NCBI GenBank assembly: GCA_963573315.1
Contig: OY752146.1
Location: 1,798,001 to 1,862,000, forward strand
Reading direction: 5' to 3'
From: Entomortierella parvispora
Taxonomy: Eukaryota; Mortierellomycota; Mortierellomycetes; Mortierellales; Mortierellaceae
DNA: 64,000 nt
Shown here in pieces: positions 44,563 to 56,499 of the stretch. A model generated the notes under the pieces. That model did no database searches. It was given only the letters and a program-made list of their open reading frames with translations, and was not told the DNA's origin. A program made the position numbers and the translations under genes. Numbering within the stretch: the stretch's first letter is position 1; the number at the start of each line of letters is the position of its first letter.

Positions 44563-45723
44563 TCAGAGAGTGAGAGCAAAAGGAGTCCGAATCGGTTCGT
44601 TAGAGTCAACATACGCCTCTCCAGGTTTCACATTCACATTGTATCTCTTTCGTGTACCTTGTGTAGGCCGCTTTTTGATAGCGATATTTCCAGAGGCCGC
44701 GTTTGATGGACGGACAATATCTGTTGAACCAAGAAAGATAGTTAATAATTTGCAGAGAAAGAAAGCTAAAGCCTAATGTCAGTAGCCAGCGTCTGACGAC
44801 ACTTTTCTCTCTCTCTTACCCTCGCGACCAAAAGCCTCGCCCGATGTGCTTCCGCCCAAAAATCCTTCGGGAAGTTGTCCAGTGTTCTTTCTTTGCAGAG
44901 TCGCTCTAGCCGCCGATGCAGAGTCACGATCACCAGACGTTCCGTGAGCAACATCCTCACGAGAAAATCCTGCAAGAGATCTGTCATCTTGAGACCGATC
45001 AATAGCCGACGAGATATGGGTCTTCCATTGCTCAAACGCCTCAAAACATCCTACGCAAGATCGACTGACAACTCCATCCTCCGGGTTAAACTCCAATGAA
45101 AAATCCAGAGGCACTTCCTTGGAGCAATGCGTGCTGCAAAAGATATCGCCACACCTACCAAGCAAGAATATCATGATTAGCTGGCTTCTCGACTGTAACC
45201 AACAAAAAAGGGAGTACAGCCATTAATGTAGTCATACTTGCGACAATGGTGACGGCGGTCGAACAATCCGAATTCACGATAACATCCGGGCCAAGTGCAG
45301 ACAGGCGCGCTGCTGTCAGGCTGCGCGGACAAAAACAAAGAGCAGATCGGCCATCAGTTGAAGGAACAAGAGTGAGAGCAAATCGGACATCAGAGAGAGG
45401 TATCTGAGGGATATTCTTTCGCGTGCCGGCGGCGTTTGAGAGGGCAAAGGGAAAAAGGAAGATTCAAACTTTGAGGAATGAGGACCCATGCAATGGACTC
45501 TTGGAGATTTACCTTCCAATGGGCACGACTCAATCCTGCGGTGCTGGAGGTGGTGCTTAAAGAGTCGTTGTCTCGCTCCAGGCGATACGTTTTCGTCAAT
45601 GGAGCGGAGGCGACCCGCTTGCGCGCAGAAGTCGAGGCGCCGTCGCTCTGGCCGCTTCTTGTTGGGGAAGACGCTAGCGAGCTGGATTGCTGTTGACGGA
45701 CATCCGGCCTCAGATGCTGCTGC

Positions 45724-45760
<37 letters not shown>

Positions 45761-45935
45761 GCTGGAGCTGGGGTTGGGACTGGAGCTGGAGCTGCTGCTG
45801 CTGGTACTCCCTTTGCAACTTTTCAAAAATGGCCTGACGGTACTGAGGAGGGAGCTGGGAGTGTTTCCGCTCAACGTCCTGCATACTCGGCGGCTGGAGC
45901 AGCGGCTGCTGCGACCCCTGTCGCTGTTGTTCCAT
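44563..45935 (-). CDS. FYVE-type zinc finger protein with Gln-rich N-terminus
   Basis: Four exons (45935-45513, 45320-45238, 45154-44820, 44720-44563) give 332 aa. The N-terminal 110 residues are Gln-rich, with a 15-Gln run from a CAA/CAG repeat. A Ser-rich linker precedes a FYVE finger (VCTWPGCYREF, RRHHCRKCGDIFC, HC, SRSCVGCF), split by two introns. R-R-H-H-C-R is the PI3P-binding core, so the protein probably binds endosomal or vacuolar membranes. The canonical C-x-x-C is C-x4-C here (CTWPGC), a spacing I recall from other fungal FYVE proteins. The C-terminal 50 residues are basic and unassigned. The ATG at 45935 is the first in frame. Confidence 0.9.
45714..45763. repeat. CAA/CAG trinucleotide repeat encoding poly-Gln
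   Basis: About 16 trinucleotides (plus-strand GTT/GCT), coding for consecutive Gln on the minus strand inside exon 1 of the FYVE gene. Further CAG/CAA blocks follow downstream (45786-45810). Confidence 0.95.
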
Positions 45936-46134
45936 TAATGTTCTTTCGGCTCAGATGGAGAAAAAGGGCGATGGTGTTGTTGTAGTTGTTGTGCAGACGA
46001 ACAAAGGAATGAAAGAAATGAAAGAGAAGAGAAGGGAACAAGACACAAAAAAAAGTCCATTCTTTTTTTTTTTTTTTTTTTATTTTTTTCTTTGAAATGA
46101 ATGTCTTGAATTACATAGTAAAAAAAAGCTCGAT

Positions 46135-46786
46135 TTAGCGGATCGCGAGAAGCTCGACCTCAAAGAACAAGATCGCGTTTCCGGGGATCACTGGGGGGTA
46201 GCCGCGGGGACCGTAGCCGTAGTCGGGAGTGATCTCCAAGATGGCCTTCTCGCCGACGGACATCTGGGGGACACCTGTGCGAAAAAATGAATGCGTACAA
46301 TTAGCAACTCAGTCCACGTCTCGCCGTCTTTTCTTTTTTTTTTTTTTTTGCGTGTCCAGCCATGAATCCAAATCATTACCCTCCTCCCATCCTTGGATGA
46401 CACGGCCGACACCGATAGGGGTCTCGAAGGGCTTGTTGCGATCTCTGGAAGAGTCAAACTTGCTACCATCCTGGAGCTATTCATGCAAAAACGCGAGAGT
46501 TGGGAGGACCATTAATCTCGTGTCCTCTCATTGTCTTGTTCGTCATTCCTCCGAGTATACGCGAACAAGGTAGTCAGTCATCTTACAGTTCCAACATCTA
46601 GGGGGTTAGAAGTTGATGGGTAGGAAGGTAAGTAGTCAAGTACGGCAGTTGTCAAACACTTGTGGACCTCGAGACAGCGAGACACAAAGAGCAAAGAGCC
46701 GACTTACAGTGCATGACGACGGTCTGGCCGACCTTGGGGAAGTTGACGCCGTCGCCGGGAGAAAGAGTGGTCTTGGTAACGCCCAT
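46135..46786 (-). CDS. FKBP12-type peptidyl-prolyl isomerase
   Basis: Four exons (46786-46708, 46597-46587, 46476-46380, 46274-46135) give 108 aa, exactly the FKBP12 length. It reads [69 protein letters not shown] and ends [10 protein letters not shown]. The residues that line the FK506/rapamycin pocket (Tyr in HYVG, FD, Val-Ile, Trp, Tyr-Gly, Phe) are all present. The role is folding of proline-containing peptides and the target of these drugs. Exon 2 has only 11 nt (ATGTTGGAACT), flanked by a good acceptor (CCCTAG) and donor (GTAAGA), and is essential for the HYVGT segment. Divergent from the LPMO-like gene. Confidence 0.97.
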
Positions 46787-47543
46787 AGTGGTGAATATTA
46801 GAGTGTGGTGAGGAGAGTGAGGGGAGTGAGGTGAACAAAAGAAAAGAAAAGGCCCGACGGTGCCCCTGCCCAAGTTTTGTGCGGTGAAGCGAGGTGAGGT
46901 GACTGTCCCTGCCAATTGTTCGTCAGCCACACAGCCAACGAGCAGATCTTGGGCAGGTGCGGGGTCGCGTTTCGTTTTTTTTTTTTCGTGGGGTCCCGTC
47001 TCTTGTCAGTCGGTGGCATTGCGCAAGGGGTAAGGGAGAAAGATAGAATAGATCGCTGGTGGAAAGAGCAGGCAATGCGGGTCATCGTGCTCGCTGATCA
47101 GCAGGAACCAAGCACCACAACGACACGACTGCGAGAGACCGAGGAAGACTGCCACTACGTCATTCTGAGATCCTGGGCATTCTTGTGGCTCGGTGGCTCG
47201 GTCTCGCCTCTGCCCAGAATTCCAATGCTGCCGGTAAATGGTTCAATTGCTCTGCTCCTGACACACTCTCAGGGCCTATGGCTCCTTGTTCCAGTACCCA
47301 TCAATACTGGTGACAATAAATTCTGGGCCCTTTGACGCGTCTCCACTGTTGTGCCCTCACTGATGTCCATAACAACGGAATACGATGGAACCTTGGAGAT
47401 CGGGTATAAGTACTCCATTGCTTCTCTGTCTCTTATCTTGAACAATTCCTCGTCCTTATCTCTTTCTCCACTCTTTTTTCATTTCAGTGCGGCGTTCCTC
47501 GCGGTTTTTTTTTTTACTCACTCGAATCGAATATCAAGTTGTC
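46787..47543. promoter_or_regulatory. Divergent promoter region FKBP12 / LPMO-like
   Basis: No gene is supported here. A CTACGTCA sequence at about 47155 repeats the core in the NDUFA2/POL3 promoter. A TATA-like GGGTATAAGTA lies at about 47401, followed by a CT-rich leader and ATG 47544. Confidence 0.45.
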
Positions 47544-48575
47544 ATGTATACCTCGGCTCTAGCAGTGATCAGTTATGCAATCTTGGCTGGTCAAGCTCTT
47601 GCTCACTCCATGATGACGGTCCCTCGTGGTCGAGGCAACCTTGAATGGTTCGGCACTTGTGGTAAGCTGCTGTTTTCTGCCTTGAATCAAATCAAAGGGG
47701 ACACAAAGATAGTGGACTTTCTCCCCAATAATGCACTAAAATGTCACACGGTCTAACCTTGATGGCTTTTTTTCAATTGCATCGACTGTTATTGTTCAGC
47801 TTCTGGATTTGGGTGTCATGGTCCCTGTGAATCCAAACGAGCGCTATCACCCATCTTGAACGATCCCACATACCCAATCCAGACAGTCCGTCGTGGGGAC
47901 ACGCTCACCATCCATTGGCAGCGATTCAATCACCCGGGGGGGTTTGTACGACTGGTTATGGTCCCCTTTGAAGAGTCCGATGACTGGGCTGCATTTAACT
48001 CGGCTAGCTACTCAAAGTTTTCCTGCTACGAGTCCAACTGTGGACCCGACGACATCAATGACTCGTATTTCGGCCCCATGAATGGCCCTGGGGATGGACT
48101 TTGCTCCACCTCTTTTACCATCCCTCAAGATCTTCCTGATGGAAAGGCCACGTTACAATGGATCTGGTATGGAGGAGGTGTTTATTATGGGCAGCCTGAG
48201 GCTGGATTTGGAGAGTACTACACATGCACGGACTATGTGGTCCAAGGTGGTCAGGATTTGGTGGCAAAAGGCTCTATGGGCAATCAAAAGCTATGGCAAG
48301 GTGGAGATGCGTCCAACCCTGGAACAGATGTCTGCAAATACTGGAGTTCAAACAGAATTGGCGACTGCTCCTTTGGGGATCAGAGACCCGCCAACCCAAG
48401 ACCTGATGATCTCTTGAGCCAGAGCCTCGAGCCTTGTTCTCGTTCCGGCTCCTTTGTTGGCAAGGCCGCTGAATTTGACACTCGGGGCGGCGTCATGCTT
48501 AGGAAACGATGGGGACGAGGTATTCGCTCCGAGGCCTATGTCAACGCAAAAATCAACCAGACAAACGCCCCATAG
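47544..48575 (+). CDS. Secreted LPMO-like protein (N-terminal His)
   Basis: Two exons (47544-47661, 47800-48575) give 297 aa. Residues 1-21 form a signal peptide (MYTSALAVISYAILAGQALA), and cleavage exposes His 22 (HSMMTVPRGRG), the position of the first copper ligand in lytic polysaccharide monooxygenases. Further signs are paired Cys (FGTCASGFGCHGPC), HWQRFNHPGGFVRL with a candidate second copper His, and WIWYGGGVYYG. The family splits chitin, cellulose or related polymers by copper chemistry. The CAZy class cannot be fixed from sequence reading. The last 60 residues are Ser/Arg-rich and unassigned. The substrate is unknown. Confidence 0.8.
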
Positions 48576-48657
48576 GGTGGACAACAAGCATGACCGCACC
48601 GTAGATCGAATACATTATGATTATTACTATAAAAACAAAAGGAGGTATAAAAAAAGG

Positions 48658-50953
48658 CTAAAGCTCCATGTCATCGTCCTGTTCGTGCTCAGCAAGATCT
48701 CCCAAGAGGTTGGACCCCGACATGTGTGAAAACGATATGCTTAGCGGCCGTGGTACAATGGGCGCCATGGATAAACATGGTGCAGGTGATGAAGACCGTG
48801 ATGGTATAGCTCGGCTCGACTCTTCACCCATGGATATATCTTCCAGGCCCTGGTGATGCTGATGGTACTGTGAGTACTGGCTAGGGCTTGCGCGTCCAAA
48901 TCCCGATCGACGGCTACCATCGCGATAGGCATTTTGTGACTGAAGCAGCTGCTGAGACCAGCTTGCAAGCTCTTCAGGGCGATGCTGACTGCCTAAATGG
49001 AATCCCGACGATAGCGGGGGTGATGAAGGCAAAGACATGTTACCCTGCAACGAAAGTCGACCGAACTGCTCCCCAGGCAAGTTTGGGGATCCGTCCAGTG
49101 CCGTCATGGATAATCCGGACCAGGGATGTGGAGATAGGACACTAGATTGAATTGAACGCGATCCTAAAACTTGGGATCCATGATGTGATAGCCGATAAAA
49201 CCCATCATCAAAATCGGCGGTCTGGCCCATAACCTCCTCCTGTGGACCATAGCCATGGTCGCTATAGTTTCGAGGAAAGTGTGCCGGGTGTCTCCTGTGT
49301 GGATGAGATTGGTCCGGATGCTGCTGAGACTGAAAGGCTGCAATCTGAGGCGAAGGTGGGGATCGCAAAAATGGAACACTCGTGTGATGCTGCTGTACAT
49401 GAACATTGGTCTCACTGAAGGATCGGGCTCGAGTGCCATAAGACGATCTTGCATCCTCTGGCATCGCCATCCGGTGGTTTTCAGCTATGACTTTGTTTTT
49501 TGATTCGTTCATTGACCTTTGATGCCCTAGCACTGCACTTTGCCCCTGATATTGATCCTGCTCGGCCCGTTGAGCTCCAGTAGTCCCTGGTCCGATATAC
49601 GGATCTGTCGTAAAATCAGCTTCCCGGCTAGCTAATGCCGCTGTCGTCAATGCAAGAAAATAGAAAATAGTCAGCACTCGTAAGACGAAAGACTTTGTCA
49701 AAAAAAAAAAGGCTCCCTCTTATCAAAAGCGCCAAGAACGTACCGACAGTATGAGATGCCGCACCGTGAGAATAGCCTTGCGGATAGGAGTGCAGATCAG
49801 ATACATGGGTTGCCTCGACATCCTGCCATTCTTGCCACTCTTTTCTGTCACTGTTCCATTTTCGTTGTCGAAGAGTCAGGGTCTTTACGCTCGATGTCGA
49901 ATTATAAGGTTGTGTGCCAGATGTATCATGACTGCTAGATCCAGAAGACATTGATCGAGGTATCTCTCCTGGTCCTAGTCCTGGCAACTCCTCCTCCATA
50001 GACATGGATACATCCATGCCGAAAGCGGATGCCCCCGTAGGCACAGGTGAAATTGGGGGTGAGGGTGGCGAAAACGAAGATCCGAGAGAAGCAGACACGT
50101 TTGAGGATCCCCCAGCAGAGAGACTAGATTCAAGCGGGAAACCAGTCAGGTAACCTAGGTGGCTGCTATGAAGACTCACTTGCGACGACACTGGCGAGAG
50201 CTGCGCAGAGGACAGGCTCGCTGGAGAGAGTGAACCCGTCCCGCTTCCTGCTGGAGGTGACGGTATTACACCGCCCCCTCGGTGTAAACTAGATTTGGTG
50301 GCGTGTGTGTCCAAGTGTGGTGGCAAAGGCAGAGTTCTGTTGTTGACATGCACATCAGCCCCTTGCGTGTGCTGATTCGCCATTTCTGACAAAGGCGATT
50401 GTTGCTCGGTATAGTCCAGGCGCGGGTGCTGCGGACGACGTGGCCAGACCTCGCTATCGACAAGCTGCAGTGTCTCCGAGGCATCTGTAGCTGAATTCTG
50501 CACAGGCGGTCTACGACGCAGAGTCGAGCTCGTGGCGTCTGAAAGTTCGTCGGGACTCAGAGACAAGGACTCGAATCTAATAGGAGACAGGATGGACAGA
50601 CACAGTCAGGAGAGGAAAGGAGAACATTGGCATCCATTGGCAGGCTGGGACAAGAGCAGGACCATGACCAAGGCATATCAGCCGACTGGCCACTCGCACG
50701 TTTTCTTTCTGCAAAGCTGAGAGCTGCAACAGGACAGGTCAGAGCAGGAGAGGACAGGAACGTACTCGACCATCAATTCGCCAGCAATTTTCTTGCGCGT
50801 ATGACCAGACTCGTCTACACGACGAGATCGTTTTTTGTCCATCGAGTCGTTTGTAGCTGGAATGGACTCTTGTGGATTGGCAGTCGGTGGCGCAAGGGCA
50901 CGAGGGAATCGCGACAAGGAGCCCAGGGCGGTGTTGGGAACATTGGGGGTCAT
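48658..50953 (-). CDS. Large, mostly disordered protein of unknown function
   Basis: Three exons (50953-50766, 50576-49744, 49640-48658) give 667 aa. I do not recognise a domain. The N-terminal 60 residues are Pro/Arg-rich and contain a basic stretch KKRSRRVDES...RKKIAGE suggesting nuclear import. The rest is Ser/Pro/Gln/His-rich, with acidic ends (DDDMEL) and conserved-looking pieces such as LRQRKWNSDRKEWQEWQ and FYRLSHHGSQVL. Splice junctions keep frame throughout, the length is large, and there are few internal shadows, so the model is probably sound. It could be a transcription-associated or signalling scaffold. It is divergent from the P5C reductase gene. Confidence 0.75.
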
Positions 50954-51146
50954 TGCTCAGTAACTGCAAGAGGACGGGAGGGGTTAAAAAAAATAAAAAG
51001 TTGAATGGAGAAAGAGTTCAAAAAAGGGTGAAGGAGGCATCAGTCAATGGAGCTACCCAAGCAGGCTGACAAAGAAAGGACAGGGTGCGGGAAGCCGTCG
51101 GGATGGAGCAGTCAAGAGAGAGCGGGCGTGAACATGGGGACAGGGT

Positions 51147-51170
51147 ATGTGTGTGTGTGTGTGTGTATGT
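51147..51170. repeat. (GT)n microsatellite
   Basis: About ten GT dinucleotides with one interruption, in the divergent promoter between the disordered-protein gene and P5C reductase. The surrounding 50954-51555 holds no gene. A CACGTG lies at 51255 and a CT-rich leader precedes ATG 51556. Confidence 0.9.
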
Positions 51171-51555
51171 GTTGAGGCTTGAAAGAGAGAGAGGGGGAGA
51201 GAGGGAAAAGTGCCATGTGCAGTATGCACTGCAGCAGGAGTGCAGTCAAATGAGCACGTGATCTCTCGTCGAGTGTGACTGCGACATTCTCTTCCCCGCA
51301 GCGCAGCCCGCAGGCGACAGATCCATTGATCCATTGCGAGTCAGTTGCAGGCCACAGTGACATTTCATTATCTCGTCGTTGCTGAGCTCTCTGGCCAGAT
51401 CGCAGACAGACACTTAAAAGGCCCAGTGTGGCTCACAATCCCAACCTCGTTTCTCATCTCTCTTTTATCTCGCTCTTTCTTCTTCATCTATACACCTCTC
51501 TTTCTCTCTCTCTTCCCCTTCCTCTTTCCCCCCGACAGGACAAACTACACCAACA

Positions 51556-52539
51556 ATGACCCAACTGCAGCAACAACAACAACACGCAAGACTCGCCTTC
51601 ATTGGGGGAGGCAACATGGCCGAGGCCATGCTCGGCGGTCTCCTCGCCTGCGGATACCCCCTCTCCCAATGTGTCGTCTCAGAACCTATCCAGGAACGCT
51701 GCCAATTCCTTCAATCCAAATACCCTGGTCTTCAGACTCTCTCGGGACCCCACGCCAACCAATTGGCCGTCAATGGATCTACCTCTTCCGATGCCATCTC
51801 TGCCCTGATCACCAACGGATCCGTTCAAGTCAACCCAACAGCTGCCTCTGCCGATTTCTCGCCTGCCCAGGTCATCATCTTGGCCGTCAAGCCCCAGGTC
51901 ATGCGGTCTGTGGTCGAGGATCTCGCCGAGACCCTCCGATCTCGTTCGCCCTTGGTCATTTCGATCGCAGCTGGCATCGAGACGAGTGCCATTGCTAGGT
52001 TCATGGCTGCAGGATTACCAGAGGGTGCTTCCGACAAACTTCCTCCTGTCATCAGAGTCATGCCCAACACACCCGCCTTGGTCTTGGAGGGCGCCGCAGG
52101 AATGTACGCAACCGCAGAGGCAACGTTGGAACATCGCCAGGTGGCCGAGTCCCTGATGGCCGCGGTCTCGAAACAGGTCTCCTGGGTCGAATCCGAGTCC
52201 TTGATCGACACTGTCACGGGTATCTCTGGATCGGGACCAGCTTACTTCTTCTTAATGATGGAGGCTATGGAGGAGGCGGGCGTCGCTTTGGGCATGGATC
52301 GGGAAACTGCAAAGGCCTTGACAATCCAAACCTGCTTGGGCGCTGCAAAGATGGCTCAATTGAGTGCGGACGATCTCAAGACCTTGAGAGTCAAGGTCAC
52401 ATCCCCTCAGGGAACCACAGATGCAGCCATCAAGACCTTTGAGGCCGGTGGGTTCCGCGAACTGGTCCAACAGGGTGTAACCGCTGCTGACGCCAGAAGT
52501 CGTAGCCTTGCCAAAGAACTTGGAGGAGCCAAGCTGTAA
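51556..52539 (+). CDS. PRO3: Pyrroline-5-carboxylate reductase
   Basis: An intronless gene of 327 aa. It catalyses the last step of proline biosynthesis (P5C to proline, with NAD(P)H). A Rossmann fingerprint LAFIGGGNMAEAMLGGL starts at residue 13, VIRVMPNTPA is present, and the signature region reads GISGSGPAYFFLMMEAMEEA. The end has LRVKVTSPQGTTDAAIKTFE. The family-typical octamer/decamer fold region is complete. The Gln run at the start (MTQLQQQQQH) is not part of the fold. The start is the first ATG after a CT-rich leader. Confidence 0.97.
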   Translation: MTQLQQQQQHARLAFIGGGNMAEAMLGGLLACGYPLSQCVVSEPIQERCQFLQSKYPGLQTLSGPHANQLAVNGSTSSDAISALITNGSVQVNPTAASADFSPAQVIILAVKPQVMRSVVEDLAETLRSRSPLVISIAAGIETSAIARFMAAGLPEGASDKLPPVIRVMPNTPALVLEGAAGMYATAEATLEHRQVAESLMAAVSKQVSWVESESLIDTVTGISGSGPAYFFLMMEAMEEAGVALGMDRETAKALTIQTCLGAAKMAQLSADDLKTLRVKVTSPQGTTDAAIKTFEAGGFRELVQQGVTAADARSRSLAKELGGAKL

Positions 52540-52869
52540 ACTCTTTTTTGTTTTGTACTTGTACCATAATAAATTCTCCGATCTGAATGAATGAATTGTG
52601 AGTGGCAGTCATGACTCATGCACGCGGAGGAGCGCGGCTCACAACCACTGGAATGAGAAAATCACACGCGCTCGCTTGAACTTCGTAAAATACGGCCAAA
52701 GTTTGGAAAGCACACGCTGTGTGTCAAGATCGCCGTTTCGTTGACTTTCAAGGGTGGGTTTATTATACAAAGTGGAGAATACCAAACGAACATGCTAAAG
52801 AGATACTTGATAATATGATATACACTGCGCTGCGAGGTCATTGTTTTGTTCTTGATGTGGCGTTTTTTT

Positions 52870-54667
52870 TTACTGATCCTTCTCGTCCGCCTGGTTCTTG
52901 CTGGGCTCATAGAGCTCATGGAACTCATCAATGTCTCCATCCTCCAGGTTGGAGACACTAAAGTCGCACTCCATCAAAGGAACCAACTTGGTCTTGTAGT
53001 AAATCTTGTAGCCGAGGTACAAGATAATAAAGAAGGGGAGACCAATGTAGCAGGCAATCAGGTTGACGGCCTGTGGGTTGGGACTGGTGAATTCAGAGTA
53101 ACCCTGACCGCAAATAACAATCGTGCAGAGGAGCAAGGCATAGATGGGTCCGTAAGGGAAGAGGGCAGCCTTGTAAGGCAGACGGGAGACATCTCCTCCC
53201 TGGGCAACGTAGGCACGGCGGAAACGGTAATGGGAGAGAGCAATACCCAACCAGGCAATAAAACCAGAGATAGAGGAGATGTTCAGCAACCAATTGTAGA
53301 CCTCACCCGAACCAAAGAGCGAGGCGCAAAAGGACAGCGCCGAAATCAAGGTTGTAAAGGCCAAGGACTGCATGGGGATACCGCGAGAGTTTACACGCCC
53401 AAAGAAGGCGGGAGCCTTTCCATCGCGAGCCAACATGAACAAGGTACGAGTCGAAGCATACATGCCCGAGTTTCCAGCCGAGAGGACAGTGATGAGAATG
53501 ACGGCGTTCATGACATTGGAGGCAGGTGCAAAAGCCTTCTGAAGAACCAAGGTGAAAGGAGAAACGGCAACCGCGGACTTGTCCACGCTGCCACTGTTGA
53601 GCAACAGAGGGTCGTTGTAGGGAATGACGAGACCAATGATGAAGATCGAGATGATGTAAAACAAGAGAATGCGCCAAAAGACTTGCTTGATGGCCTTTGG
53701 CACGTTCTTGCGGGGGTTCTCGCTCTCACCTGCGGCGATACCGATCAACTCTGTTCCCTGGAAAGAGAATCCAGCGACCAGGAAAACACCGAGGATTCCT
53801 CCAAAACCATCCACAATAGGAGCGCCTTCAATCTTCCAGTTTCGGAACCCGATCCTGTCGCCGCCAACAACGCCGGCATCCACCAACACACCGACAATAA
53901 TAAAGATGATCACGGTCAAGACCTTGACGACTGAGAACCAGTACTCGGCCTCACCATAGGCACGAACCGAGAGCACGTTCACGCCGACCATGAAGAGCAA
54001 AAAGATGGCACTCCAAACCCAGCTGGGGAGCAGATCGGGCGACACCCAGAACTGGAGAATCATGGCCGCGGCTGCAATCTCGACAGCGACTGTAACGGCC
54101 CAGTTCAAAAAGTAGTTGATTCCGAGAGCTGAAAAGAACAAACAGCCACAGCAGAGGTTAGGTCAGTGTTTGTTTGTTTGTTTGTTGTCTGGCTGCGTGT
54201 TACAGTCATGTGGAGGATCGACAGTTAAAACACTTTAATTGCTCATGGGTCATTGTCAACTTACCGAATCCAAGGGCAGGGTCCACAAAACGAGCAGCGT
54301 AGGTATTGAAGGATCCGGCGGTGGGAATCAGGGTTGCCATTTCACCCAGACTTCCCATCAGGTTGTAGACCATAGAACCGATCATGATGTATGCAATCAA
54401 GGCGCCGAGAGGTCCAGCCTGGGCAATAGACGCGCCCGAGGCCAAGAACAGACCGGTGCCGATGGTTCCTGCAATGGAAATCATGGACAAGTGGCGAGCC
54501 TTGAGACCACGCTTCAGATCAGGCTCAGGGTGGAGGAGCTGTTTGTCTGACTGGAAGGAAGGCAGCTTGGACACGCTGCCTACTTTCTGGACGGATCGAG
54601 CCGAGTGCATCGAGCTGCGGGGACTTGATGGCATTGCCGCCATCTCTATGCTGTGTCTTCGTGGCAT
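52870..54667 (-). CDS. Amino-acid permease (APC/YAT family)
   Basis: Two exons (54667-54265, 54128-52870) give 553 aa. A hydrophilic N-terminus of about 55 residues is followed by the YAT signature KRGLKARHLSMISIAGTIGT and GLFLASG. About 12 hydrophobic segments follow, including GEAEYWFSVVKVLTVIIFII and SFQGTELIGIAAGESENPRK. The short C-terminal tail is acidic. This matches fungal plasma-membrane permeases such as the basic amino-acid and general permeases. The substrate cannot be decided. The family import mechanism is proton symport. The only intron splits the segment 1-3 block from the rest. Confidence 0.93.
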
Positions 54668-54922
54668 TCGTAAGATGTATGGATTGAGAGTGCAGCCGAA
54701 GGGGCGAGGGAGGAGAGGGGAGGAGGAGGGGAAGAGAGGCGATGGGTGAGTGAGTGAGAGGTTTGAGAAACAAGAACGGTTGAGGAAGAAAAAGTACTCT
54801 GCATCGTTAAGTGGTTTAAAAGAAGAAAAAAAAAAGTGGTGACTGCCATCATGAGATCATGGTACATGGCTGTGGATCATAAAAAAAGATTTTTATTCAG
54901 TGGCCGCCATATCAGATCGCGA

Positions 54923-56153
54923 TCACTTCTTTGCCTTGGACTTGCTGGCCAGACGAGCAAGCTGGTCCTTCAGGATCGTCTGAGCCTCCTCCTCCTGAAC
55001 GTACTTTGTGATCGTCGCCACATCCTCCTCTGCCGACGCTCTGAAAGCCTCCAAAAAGTCTCTGCGGATTACCGCCATGGTCTCAGTCTGTGCAACCCTG
55101 GGGGGCTTGTTTCGTCCGACCAAGTACTTGACCACAAAGTCATCCATTTCTTCTTGAGATGAAAAGTCTACCTTGTCCACCAGTCCAATGGAGGCCGCCT
55201 CCTGCACAGACAGAATACGTCCCAAAGGCAAGAAACGCTCTGCGTGTCGACGGGACGTAATCTCTGCAAACAAGTTCACCAACCAGTGTGGGACAGGGAC
55301 ACCGACCGCAACCTCGTTCAATCCAATGGTCGCGGGCTTTGGGGTATTGCCGACCATGAACCGATCCTGACAGGCCATTCCAAGGACGCATCCAAGTCCG
55401 AGACTGTGACCGTGCATGGACGCGGCGGTGTTGAGTCGGGAGCTGTAGATAATCTCAAACACCTCTCGAATCGATCTCCAATAGTCCGCAAAACTAACGC
55501 AGAAAAAGAGGGGTTGGTAAGCTTTTTCGCCGTTTTGTCAACAGGCTGGTCACACTTGTTCGGTAAGCGCTACAAGGAATGATATAGGTGGTATCCTCGA
55601 TTTCCCACACGCTCGATGCAACGCGGCTCAAGAAAAGAGCCACAGGGATCGTCGTAACGCCGCTGCAGCCTGCAGTATATAAAAAAGGGCTAATTCGTTA
55701 CCTCTCTGGACCCTTGAGGAACTCTTTAAAGTCGATACCGGCACAAAAGATTGACTTGAGATCGCTCTTCAAAACGACGGCGCGAATGGACTGATCCTTC
55801 TCCATTGCCTTCCACTCCTATGAACAAGACCAGGATCCAATTGTTGTTGAAGACAGCCAGTTAGGAATGACAAACAAATGAATTCCCTTTTTGAAAATTG
55901 GTCAAGGCCGTTTGGTCCTGACCTTAATCAACTCTTTTGAAGTCTCGTGGCTGAACGCGCTCTGGTGCAGGGTCATGATAGCGACCTCGGGCGAGTTCTC
56001 GTCCTTTTTGAAGGAAACTGAACGAGGAGCAGAGGAATAGGCACGCATGACGAATGGGGTTACAGCGGGCGCCATCCAAGACTTTTGCATCCATTGAGAT
56101 CTGACGACGGGTCCAGTCCTTGCCAGAATCTGAGTGAAACGAGTGCTCTGCAT
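54923..56153 (-). CDS. Enoyl-CoA delta isomerase, mitochondrial (ECI1-like)
   Basis: Three exons (56153-55923, 55817-55702, 55493-54923) give 305 aa. The N-terminus (MQSTRFTQILARTGPVVRSQ) is basic and Arg/Ser-rich and fits a mitochondrial presequence. The crotonase fold shows FCAGIDFKEF (oxyanion region), ASMHGHSLGLGCVLGMACQD and TIGLNEVAVGVPVPHWLV; the Glu in LNE is where animal mitochondrial ECI1 has its catalytic base. The C-terminus SKAKK is not a peroxisomal SKL. The role is shifting 3-enoyl-CoA to 2-enoyl-CoA in beta-oxidation of unsaturated fatty acids. A plain enoyl-CoA hydratase is less likely because the second Glu is missing. Confidence 0.88.
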
Positions 56154-56499
56154 TGTGGTGAGTCTTTGAGGGTGATGTCGTCCGAGGGGAGAAGTGATGA
56201 GGGTTGAAATGGAAAAAAAGAAAGAGAGTGGAGATGAATGCGGACGCATCCAGGCCGACGGACGAAAGGGGTCCACTGCCCCTGTGAGCCGTTTCGATCA
56301 ATTGGCGCGTGATATTCTTTGGGCCTTTGTGTCCACGGACTGAAAAGAGCCGTATCCCAATGGGCGTGTGAACCGACTGCCCCTGTCCCTGTCGATCACT
56401 TCGGCATTGTGGAGAGCAAGAAGAAGAAATGTTCTCTGGAAGGGCATGTATTTGATGGCTTCAACGGGTGATCTATGATTGTCCCTAGGTCTGCATTAT

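Noticed and set aside
45687-45985. Poly-Leu and poly-Val plus-strand frames
   Set aside because: Shadows of the CAA/CAG poly-Gln repeat on the coding minus strand of the FYVE gene.
52846-53934. 362-codon plus-strand frame over the amino-acid permease
   Set aside because: It is antisense to a clear multi-pass permease; composition is Asp/Asn/Gly-rich without a domain.
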